From: Isohypsibius dastychi
Taxonomy: Eukaryota; Tardigrada; Eutardigrada; Parachela; Isohypsibiidae
Assembly: GCA_034696485.1 (NCBI GenBank)
Contig: JAQIWT010000048.1
Coordinates: forward strand, 1 to 45,665
Direction: 5' to 3'
Length of the DNA: 45,665 bases
The notes under the pieces are model-generated. The model was given only the letters and a program-made list of their open reading frames with translations. It did not search any database and had not been told where the DNA came from. Made by a program: the position numbers and the translations under genes. Shown piece by piece: positions 35,447 through 45,665 of this stretch (position 1 is its first letter; every line of letters starts with the position of its first letter).

Positions 35447-37195
35447 TTACCGCGATTTGAGTACAGTTTCTGGATCAGGTTGAAATTTAAAAAACGGCCA
35501 CTTTAACATAAACGGCCACTCAAATTCATTGGGGACCACTCGATAAACATCAGACTCGAAAAATGCATAAAGCGGAAAATACAATGTGGCACGACGAGGA
35601 TGTCGATGCAGGAATTCACTGTTGGCCATCGTGTGATAATAGAGGAACAACCGGGACGAAATGTAGAACGCCACAAAAACATCAATAGAATAATGCTGTG
35701 AATTAATTCAGTCAGAAATATATTCGGACCAAATCAACACACAATATCTCACCTCATGGGCGGCTAAAATAAAGAACATTCCGAATATATTTAAGACCCA
35801 AGACGATAAATGAATTAGTCGAAATCTTTTTGGCGTGTCTGCAAAAAACAGATCAACTCTGACAAGATCCCACAGATGGAAAGGTCACCTACATTCCGTG
35901 ATGAAGTGATTCAAAACGGTTATAACGACGGTGTGACCAGAAAACATATAATCTCCGCATGTTCTCACACCCTGAATGGACATTCCAAACCCACGAGCAA
36001 TGACCAGTGCCTGGTGTATTTTAGCCGAACGATCTCCAAATGTCTAGATGAAATACAACTAAAACTCCGTTTCGGTGTTCCGTTGAAAACTAAGGGTACC
36101 TTTCCGGAGCATTTCAGATGCCGTCCGGGTACGGATAATGATGTTATCAGCATGCAAATGCTTCGTAAAAAGAAGATGGTTCCCATCAACGCAAAAAACC
36201 TTCGTAGCAGAATAAATCTAAAACGGAACATTTCCGGTCAAGTTAAACGTTGCAATTACAATCGAAGCGAAAGCCTTACCGATGCTTGTGGAAGACCAAA
36301 ACGGTAAACCATGTGATAGAGAGCATAAATCCAGCAATTTCACACATATCGAACGCCCACGGGATAAGTGGTATATTGTCGAGGAAGAAATCAGGTAAAG
36401 GTGGATACTTCTCCATGTCGGGAACGCGGTCGTGAACGATTACCATCACCATCGCAGTAAACAACGTAGTGACCATGAAATACCTGGAAAATACAAATGT
36501 CGAATTAGCAGAGCGGATCAGCTTGCCACATGATTTATATAAATGGTTGATAGCGGCTTCTCTTCACACCCAAAAGATAGCACAGCCTTTCCTATTTCCG
36601 GTTTAAGAGGAGGAAGCCTACGATGCTGAGAGGGAAAAATATTCTGATGACTTTCTGTGGGCGCTGGCTCAGATTCGTCATCATCCGAATCGGAGTCCCC
36701 GATTTCTGGTTGCATACTCGCACTCCTGATAATAGGGGGTTCGAATAAACTGGACCGTGTAGAGCCTGTTCCCCTGACCAGCAGTTCATCGCTCTAAAAA
36801 CAACAAGAGGAGCAGAGATTAGATTTTCGGATTTTTAGGAAATGTCTTTGTGCGTTAAGTACCTGCCGACTTCCGAGAGTTTCATCGAGATTTGGTACCT
36901 GTAATCCAGGCAAGGTCACTGATTTCTTTATGTCAACCTGTGCAATCGTCGTCGATTTGAGAGCCAAAATAGCTCCACTGAGATGCTTTATAACACCAAG
37001 TTGCCTCATCGAAACGGGCGGATTACGCAGATCAGTTTCTGTTATTCGGAGAAGCGTGTATCCGTCCACTGCATGAGAAGATAACACTGTACATATCTCG
37101 TCTGAAAACCCATGCATTTTCAACCATTTCGTAACATCCTCGGAACTCCATGTCGCTACAGCAATATCGATAAGTTCAACAGGTACATTTTCCAT
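35447..37195 (-). CDS. SAMD8: Sphingomyelin synthase-related protein (SAMD8/SMSr)
   Basis: Seven coding exons on the minus strand: 37195-36863, 36793-36570, 36483-36280, 36217-36100, 36043-35893, 35838-35753, 35695-35447; 454 residues. An N-terminal SAM domain (about 16-80, [15 protein letters not shown]) is followed by an acidic linker. The polytopic membrane domain then carries [39 protein letters not shown] and [11 protein letters not shown]. The two histidines and the aspartate of the last two motifs form the lipid phosphatase-like catalytic triad. SMSr makes ceramide phosphoethanolamine in the ER and senses ceramide; the SAM domain oligomerises it. An acceptor just upstream of the ATG suggests a non-coding 5' exon. 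Stop codons of this gene and THOC3 lie 116 bp apart, tail to tail. Confidence 0.94.
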
Positions 37196-37759
37196 GGGTT
37201 CTGAATTCTGTACAGCAAAAGTCAGCACGACCGATCACAAGGTGCAGACTCAGCAAGACCACAGAACCTATACAAGCAAGACGAATGTCCGCAAAACTGA
37301 CAAAGATTGTGCTGAAGATTCTTGAAAACGCGGAAACGAAAACACAAACAAACATTCCGTTCATCCAGAGGCGTAGTTTTGGGATACCTGGTACCCCTTC
37401 CTTTTAACCTTAATATGAGTAACATGTTTTGGGGGCTGGGAATTTCAGGGTCTTTAAACAAGCGATATTCGTACGTCACCGAAACGGTCCCGATGTGATT
37501 ACGAAATCTGCAGCGATGTTAAATCTCAAATCCCAAATGCACTGATATTTCTAAAAATCAGTCTGGATAATCTTGACAGTTCCGGAGCAAAATACAGGCT
37601 TCGCGTTCCACTTGAGAATACCAAGTCGAATAATCGGTGCCGAATTTTCCACTTTCTTCTATCGAACAACGATCCTCCGGTAGTCAGGATCGGGGATATT
37701 CGATATTGACGATTTTTCGTTGCTTTTGGATTGTTGACGTACTGATCGCATATTCCGCC
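37196..37759. promoter_or_regulatory. Divergent intergenic region, SMSr and UTP20
   Basis: 564 bp between the start codons of two divergent genes, including a probable non-coding first exon of SMSr on the minus strand (acceptor near 37208). Minus-strand open frames here have no family resemblance. Confidence 0.5.
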
Positions 37760-40700
37760 ATGAAGAAGGAAAAACAAAAACCACGAAAGCACAAGGAGGG
37801 TAACACGTTCAGGGTGAGTTAAAATCTACATTTTCCTGCGTTTCCGGTTGCATTGGTCTTTTCCCAGCACAAATCCTTCAACGAAAGAGTGGCTGAAATC
37901 AGCGTTGATTCTCGCCGACACTTGAGTGATGGAATATCTTGGAAACCTACTGGCAATGAGTCGTTTTTCCATGACTCGTTCGTGAAATGGTTGGATCTAA
38001 ATCGCACTCAAGGTTTTCGTAAGTCTGGTGGCTTTACACGGATCTTCTGGTTGATAAAGTTGGTCTTTCTAGTTGATTTCCAGCGAGATGTGCGTGGAAA
38101 AATTCAGACTTACGCTCTTGTTGTTCGCAACAAGAATTTGATCATCGAATCGTTGAAGACTCATCTGTCGAAAGAAAGCAGCTTGGCATACGAACCATTG
38201 CTTGAGTAAGGCAATTTGAAGATTTTGTCTTTGGAATCGGTTACTTGATGTTTGCTGTAGCTTGCTTACAAATCTGGCGCGGGATTTACCGGTGAAGGAA
38301 TTTTATATCCATCTTCCTGAATTCTTCAGCATCTTCCAGAATAAACTGCTTCCTAGCTTGGATCCGGAAATCCTAGAATGGACATTCACTTGCTTGTCAC
38401 ACCTTTTCAAGATTCTCCAGAAACCGATGGCCGAAAATTTCACGATGACTTTCGAGTAAGCTGCATGAATTAATCTTAAGCCGCGAATGAAATTTATGTA
38501 CGTTGCTTTTACAGGCTTGTCGTACCTTTGTTAGACGAATCTCAGAAAGACTACGTGATACGGTTCGCATCGGAAAGTTTCGCGTTTCTGGTGCGGAAGT
38601 ATCGTGATACGAAAGGAATCCTCGAATTTTTGTTGAACTACTGTCTTGCGAAGCCCGAACTTGCCGGTGGAATCGGAACCTTGCTGTTCGAAACAGTGAA
38701 GAATATCAACCACACTCTCCATCCGACCGCCGAAAAGGTATGTAAATCTCATTTTCCAACTTGTAGGTGCTCAGGGGCTTTCGAACCGAAATTGAATGTT
38801 TTAATGGTATTTAATTAATTTGAGCCGAATTTATCGCTTTTCTTCAGATCGTCCCGGCATTGTTAGTCCTTTTAAACGACGACAAGTATTCATCGGAAAT
38901 CACGAATACGGTTGTGATCAGTATGATGGATGGATTGAAAGCACACCTCACACCCTCCACTAGCAAAATATTTTGGGAAATCATTCTGGTATGTCAAATA
39001 TTCTTTAGTGCAGTGGTTTAACCTGAAGAGAACGTTAACTTTCTAGAAATCGTGGGATATTCCGGCAGCATCAGAGTATCACATGTACCTAATCATTTCA
39101 CAGTGGACATCTTATAAACAAGGAGCACTAGTTGGAATGCCAGAGAAACTGCTTGCTCGCTACATAATCAGTTTGAGTGGTATCCAGAGTGATGTGAATC
39201 CCACGATAGTTCCTCTGGCTATACAGATTTCAAGTGATTTCACCATCTCGACGCATTTCCGTTTTGAAATTCATGAACTGAGAAAGCTGGCCAAAGTGGT
39301 AAGACTTATTTTGTTATTTACTTGCTCCCTTTATCTTTGATCTTGAAGATGCTCGGATGTCGGCTGCCATTTGCCTCGAGACTCGAGTACGCCCAAAGTG
39401 TCATAATTCTGCCTTTGTTCGAAGTCATTGTTCTTCCGCCATTGCTCCAACTTTGTTTTGATGGAAATATGGAACACGGTGACCTCGTGCTTCATTGCCT
39501 AGTGGCGGTGGTGCTCGGTCGCGACACGGCGCAGTTTGATACTGAACATATTCTGGAATGGAAGCCGCTGGAATTCAATTTGGGAATGTTGGACGCGGAA
39601 TCTGCCTCATCAATATCTGGGAATATTGTTCGGTTTTTGGGAGGACTTGAAAAAGAGAGTAGTTCCAGCGACGATATTTCAAAGTGGAGTCGGTTATGGT
39701 CCTTAGCTGTGCTGATTCCGCATTTCAAGTAAGAAAGGGGTCTTAGGTTTACTAAATTTGTTGTCAGGTTGATTCACATTGTAGGTCGTTAAGAGGAATC
39801 GAGATCAAGAAGCTTGTGATGAACATCATAAGGGAAGCTGTTACATTTTTGAAAGATACTCCGAGTGAAAAGAGGTAATGCTCCCTGATCGATTAACGGG
39901 ACATTCGGCTGATATTTTTTCTTTCAGACACATTGATCTGGCTCTCGAAACACTGCATGTAGCGACCATCGCTGCAACGTTCTTGGTTCCGGATACTGAT
40001 GAGTTCTTGTCACTTGACACAATCAAAATCTTGTTACCGTAACTTGAATAGCTTTTAAGAGTAATTTTGATTTGACATGCACTCTGTTCCAGGATTTATG
40101 GTTATAACTCCAGCATGCTTGCTGTTACCGAAATGTGGCTTTTGAAGACCACACGAGGCTCTGATAGTATTGCGGAGATGCGGGAGATGTCTTTTCCTGC
40201 CCTGAAACAGAACCTGCGAGACCCATCCCATGTTGTGCGATTATCCACATTACGAATACTTTCTTTGTTGGGGTCAGGAGATGAGCAACTGCGGTTGATC
40301 GAGGCTTGCCTGAATGCCGAACGAATCAGCCCTTCGATCCACGAATATCGCGAAAAACTGCGATTTCTTCGCATGTTGGACTATTCTCATTGGTCGGGTG
40401 GCGATCAGAGTTTGGAATCGATTGAGGTTTGTCGTCAGTTTTGGATGAGCGGTAAGCTGCAGACTTACACATTTGTTTTGCAGATTGCTCTACTTTATCT
40501 GTTGGGGTGTCTGAAAATTGGATTCCAGTTGATTTGGAAAGAGATTAAAGAGCTTGTTGGTTCTTACGGAAAGAAACTGGCTGATAAGTCGATATGGCCA
40601 ATTGTTGCGACAGAAATGGAACGGGTCTCTAGTGATGCAGGTATATCGGGTCATTTACATTAGGGAACGTAGTTGATCTTACTAGGTTTGTTTGATTTAA

Positions 40701-43700
40701 GAGCGGAGTCCTGACTCAACGGATTTTGACCAAACGGAGACTTCTCCGCTTGTTTCGTTGATGTTGGAGCAGATGGCAGAGTTCAACAAAGATGATTCTA
40801 AGCCGCTGGGACCTCATAAATACCGCATCCAGTTGTGGCAGGCATTGGGAGAAATGATGAATATCGTTGAGCCGAGAAACCGGATTTTCGTTGAGTTATT
40901 TCTGCGTTTCATGAAGTAGGTGTATCCGGTCATTTTTCCGTGCTTTTTTGATGCGTGAACTTTTTTTCCAGAAACGAATGTGCTCCCGTTCTCTGCATAC
41001 ATCTGCCTGATGGCGATGACACTGATGCCTCTGAAGTCAGTGGATCTAGCCGTAGATCAGTGCGGGATACTGAGGAATCTTTGAGTGCACTTTTGGAACT
41101 GTTCACGAAATTCAAAAACCCTGCCGCTGTTTACCAAGAACCTCTTGTGATGAAATGGATGATGGAGGTATGTCACTTTTGTTCTTGAAGTGAACGTGAT
41201 ATTAACATCCTTATTTGTAGCTTCTAAGTTACCGACTACCGAAAGCACAGGAGTTGGCTTTGAAATTCCTTTTCAACTATCGGCACGACTATTTGGAGCC
41301 ATATAAGGATTATATGTTCAAGCTGCTGGAGGAGAAAGAAATTTGGAATACGTTAGTGGAGATTGAATTTGGTGCTGCTAGTCCAGTTATTGCTGAAGAA
41401 CACCGAGCTCAAGTGGTGCCGCTGATAATCAGGTAACAACCTCCATTTGGTATCGCTTGTCGTATTCTATACTTTTGTTTTTCTTTTGAAGAATTCTGGT
41501 TGGACGGATGCATGTGAAAAGTAAATCTCGGAACACAGAAAAAGGAGCGCCGCGTGGCCGGAAGGAAGCAATTATAAGGGCGTTGGCGAACTGTTCTGCA
41601 GCGGAGTTTAACTTCTTCTTGGATTTGGTTTTGCGGCCGTGTCGAGAGATGTTTGCAGGTATGCATTTCAGCTGAACTGGTGGACGATATTTGTGGCTGA
41701 CAAGTGAGCCAGCTCTGTACTTCGTGGAACAAGGTATTTTCTGTTGCAGGTGACCTCTCTGATTCAGATCAACAACAAATGAAAGATCATCACGAAATGA
41801 ATTTCAAACTTCTAGATGGGTAAGAAACGCAGAAAATTTCAGTTCTTGATATTTACGGCATTTTTGGACTTCAGAGTTCTGCACACCTTATTCATCACTG
41901 TGGATGAACTGCGTACCGGCATGGAGCACAGCATTCATCGGGTTCTGAAAGTGCTTCTATTCATACTCTCAGAAACGCATGCGAAGCGAAAGGATAATCG
42001 TCATGCCGTCGAATCCGAAATTGAGCCGGTGAAAGTGGGAATTTTGAAAAAGTTGCGAAAGGAAAGCTATCAGTGCCTCGGAAAAATCGGTTCGATTTTC
42101 CCGATATCTAAGTTTTCACCGGAAGAGAGGGCGTCGATATTGAATACCGCTGTTTGGCCGGAAGTGAGATTTGATGACTGCAGTGGTGATCTCTTGGTAT
42201 TCATCTAGTTTAAACTTTCAGATGGAAAATACAGCACGAGATGGAGTCTCTAATCCGACACCGCTGATGAGGTTGATTTGTGTTTGGAGTAAAAATTGGA
42301 CATACCTGCCGATACTTGGATCCAAATATCCCGGTTCTGGAGAGAGTCCTCTGTCGGTGGTGATTGCTTTACTGGAACCTAGTTTGCACGCCCGTGCAAA
42401 CTGTGCCAAAATGGCCATGGATATTGTCCATAACATTCTTTGTCCTGAGCCGACTGATGATATGGAAGATGTTCCTTTGGAGTTGCTTACTCAAGGTATG
42501 GCAGCAACAAAATTTCAGAGCTGTTTCTGCAAGTTCAGGCTTTTTCAGGCAGAGCTCTGATTTCCCCGCTTACCGGACCAATATTGCGATTTTTGGGGAA
42601 TAAACTGACCGTATTTGCGTCGAAAAAGAATCAGAAGGGAAGTCCATTGACGGATGCTGAAATGGATGTGGCGGAAGCAATAAGTGAATTTCAGCTCGAT
42701 GTGGAGCAAGCATCGCGTTTGTTCGCCTTGATGGTACCAATTCTTGTGAATTCGGAGTTCAAGAAAGAGTCGGGACTGATTCGCATCATGGAAGTCATTA
42801 AAAAACAAGCCAGCTTTGTGCCGACAGAAGAATTGAGTGAACATGTTCGACCAATTATTTCGATGCTGTCGAGGAGTTTGGGGCGAGATGTTCGGAATAA
42901 AATCTGCGAAATGCTTGAAGTGAGTGGATCATGTTTTTGATACTAAAATCTCTGTTGGAAAATTGTTATTTTTCTAGGTCATTGCGAGCCGTATTGATTC
43001 TGATGAGTTGAAGACAATATCCGAAACAGCGCGAGAGGTAATCTAGTTAAATCACTATATTTACACTTTTGGTTACCTCATGTTTTGTGACAGTTGATGG
43101 CTTGGAATGCTCGGCATCTGGAAGAACCCGATTACGATATTCGAGTCAACGCTTACAAATCTGCCCTTGGCCGAATCTCGGAATCAAATTTCGATAAATC
43201 GAACGTCGACTTCGCCCTTTTGATCATTCATATTGGAGCATATGATACAGCGAAGGTACTTATTGTTTCTTAAATAATATTTTATCAAGTTCACCTGGGG
43301 ATATAACTTTTGTGGATGATTTTCGTTTAATGCACTTGAATAATTTCAGGCTCTGGATATTGCATCCAGTTCTCTCCGGAGTATGGGAAGTCTGTGCATT
43401 GTCGAAATCATTAAAGTCTATTCCGGGACGAAGTTCGCGCCTGTGATTTTGTCAACTTTATTACCTCTGATCAAAACCGGGCTGAAACATCCGGTCGATG
43501 CTGCTCGAAATGAGATCATCGCTATTCTCGCCACTGTCGTCCAGCACAACCCGGACCATGCAGTTTTTGGTCCTCTTTCAGTTCTTCGATCTCCGACCGA
43601 TTCGGAACTGGATGTCTTTGAGAATCTGCGCCATATTCAGAAGCACCGAGTTGGACGCGCTTTGCACCGGCTAGCAGTCTTGTGCGAGAATTCGGAAATC

Positions 43701-45665
43701 CCGGTCAACTCGATGACGCAATTTTTCCTGCCGCTGGCCAGCGCTTATTTGTGTAATGAGCAGTACATGGGAGATAAGGCACAAGGATTGGTGAATGCAG
43801 TCATTGCGCTCATCGGAGCTGTGGCCGGAAAACTCCCGTGGTCGAAATATGAGCCGATGCTGAAGCATTTCTTGAAGTTGCTTACGAAGAAACCGATGTT
43901 TTATAAGCAAGTTATTCGGGTGGTGATTGGAGTGGTGGACAACTTCCATTTTGACCTAACATCAGCTGGTCCTCCGAAAGAAGGGGAAAATCAAGCCCTT
44001 ACGAACGGGATGGATCCAGAAGTTGATGAAGCGGATGTAATGATGGGAGATAAGAATCCTGAAAATTCCACTGAAAATCCTGAAATTTCACAGCTGGGGG
44101 ACCCACAGATGACAAAAGCGAAGGCGGATAAAATTTATAAAGCCCTGACGATGTTCATCTTGCCGAATTTGTACAAGATTATGACTGAAAAAGTGAAGAA
44201 TTCGCTGTTGTTTTTTCGCTTTTGAATTATATTTCGAAATCGTTCTAGGCTACCGGTGATGACAGTCACAAGTTGAACGCCAACGTTGCTCAGGATGAAA
44301 AGCAGGACATCCTGCGGGCGCCGATCGCTCTGGCCATTGTCAAGTTGTTACAGAAACTGCCACAACGGATTTTGAGACGTGAAATCCATGGTGTATTTCT
44401 TCGCATTGCCCGCCTTTTGCAAAGTCGCCTTGCAAGCGTCCGGAAAGCGGCGCGAGAAACGTTGACCGATATAATGATATCCATTGGACCATCATTTCTC
44501 AACACATTGATTAAACAGCTACGGGCTGTTCTTATGCGAGGTTATCAGGTTCGGAAGTGTGTAAAGCAAAGTGGATTATTTCGTTTTAATTTGAATTTTT
44601 TGTAGCTCCATGTTTTGGTTCATTGCGTTCATATGGTTCTTGCCAAACTCCTGCCGACCTTAAAAAGCGGAGATATTGACTATGCGTTGGACGAATTAAT
44701 TAAGGTAATATTTAGTTGTTTTTAATACTCCCGGAATTGCATCATGAATATTTACAGCTTTGTCACGAGGAATTGTTTGGCGCATTGTCAGAGGAGAAGA
44801 AGGAGCAAAAGGTAGTCAGGAACATCGCCGAGTCGGAAGGTGAAAAAACCAAGTCATACGAAACCTATGCCATTCTGGCTCGGTTTGTTTCGCCGCGAAT
44901 GCTGGTTCAGTTGATCAGCCCATTGAAAGAGGTGAAATTAAAAACATATTTGTCGTTGCTGGATTTTTATTAGTGCTTTGGATGTTAGAAAGCGGAGGAA
45001 ACTCAGTCTCATGAAGTGGCGGAAAAACTAGAAAAAGCACTTCGCCAAATCCACAGTGGTTTAGTGAACAACGAAAAATTGTCAGAAGCTGATCTTCTGA
45101 TGTTCGCTTATGCACTGTATGACAAAAATACCGGACTGTTCGCCTCATCAACCGGAAGTGACTCAAAGTGGGATTTTTTCTTTTTTATTTTCAGTTAAAC
45201 CGGTGAACGTTATTTCTTGCTTGCAGAACGAAATCAGTGGTAAGCGATTCGGTGGACTCCTACATCATTCCTAAGGAACCGGGGCGACTTGGTACAGCCC
45301 CTTCGACAAGTCGAAAAACTAATGATCATCTGATGCAGTCTTTTGGACTTCAGGCAAGTCGCTTTCCTTTTTGGATCTTCAGACTTTTATTCATGCTTAT
45401 ATTCATAGGTTCTGCTGTCATGTCTGAAAAATGGGCGAGTGAGAGCCGACAATGAGCAACATGTGGCCATGCTGGATCCCTTCGTACCTATTCTTATGGA
45501 ATGCCTTAAATCGATTCATATTGACGTAAGATTTGATTGATTTTCGTTATCTGTTTGGTTAAGAAGATTTTTGATTATTTCTGGTTTAAGGTTATGACGA
45601 ATGCATTGCGTTGCTTGACTTGGATGTTCAAATTCAAGTTGCCCTCACTAGAAGCAAGCATGACT
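37760..45665 (+). CDS. UTP20: U3 snoRNP component UTP20 (3' part outside window)
   Basis: Twenty-nine coding exons can be followed without a phase break, giving exactly 2069 codons before the window ends inside exon 29 (45591-45665); human UTP20 has 2785. Main exons include 37868-38018, 38073-38205, 38261-38455, 38515-38737, 38848-38988, 39047-39298, 39349-39728, 40093-40640, 41875-42163, 42549-42919, 43350-44192 and 44249-44548. The protein is HEAT-repeat throughout. IIESLKTHL, SSLAYEPLLDLLTNLARDL, FASESFAFLVRK, GTLLFETVKNI and MLDPFVPILMECL align with family blocks. UTP20 is a nucleolar scaffold needed for processing 18S rRNA in the small-subunit processome. An acidic linker (NGMDPEVDEADVMMGD) interrupts the large exon. 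The intron at 45354-45408 is GC-AG. Introns are 45-160 bp, too small for intronic snoRNAs. Confidence 0.95.

Overview
The window is animal nuclear DNA. Its genes are bilaterian: an acetylcholine-receptor-type channel, a FEZF-type zinc-finger factor, two M13 neprilysin-like peptidases and an FBXW5-type F-box protein. They are split by many very short introns, mostly 45-65 bp, with GT-AG and some GC-AG ends. Intergenic gaps are short, so the genome is compact. A tardigrade or another small ecdysozoan would fit, but I cannot fix the phylum from this sequence. Exon joins below were worked out by hand from splice signals, reading phase and family alignment from memory. Phases add up for every multi-exon gene I recognise except one, the first neprilysin copy, which lacks one base.

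Left part (0-9.5 kb): an NAD(P)H-dependent FMN-reductase-like flavoprotein (+), a DHHC palmitoyltransferase of the ZDHHC2/15/20 type (+), FBXW5 (-, convergent with the DHHC gene), and an intronless, probably myristoylated ARM/HEAT-like protein (+).

Middle (9.5-26.7 kb): about 5.9 kb with no recognisable gene, holding inverted repeats, one weak orphan gene model and a possible decayed coding stretch. It lies upstream of FEZF, a neural-patterning repressor with an eh1 motif and six C2H2 fingers. Then come two tandem neprilysin-like genes of shared exon layout. Copy A carries a one-base frameshift. Copy B has two introns that copy A lacks, one with non-canonical GC...TG ends. A small secreted orphan protein follows.

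Right part (26.8-45.7 kb): a nicotinic-type channel subunit that has lost the first cysteine of its Cys-loop (+). It is followed by a tightly packed, alternating-strand run of housekeeping genes: PPP1R7/Sds22 (-), BUB3 (+), THOC3 with a long charged C-terminal tail (+), SAMD8/SMSr (-) and UTP20 (+, cut by the window end after 2069 codons). PPP1R7 and BUB3 start back to back, as do SMSr and UTP20; THOC3 and SMSr end 116 bp apart.

I found no operon, CRISPR array, rRNA or convincing tRNA, and no wholly new multi-gene system. The most unusual signals are the Cys-loop change, the recent intron differences between the tandem peptidases, the 6-nt exon inside the DHHC active-site motif, and the THOC3 tail.
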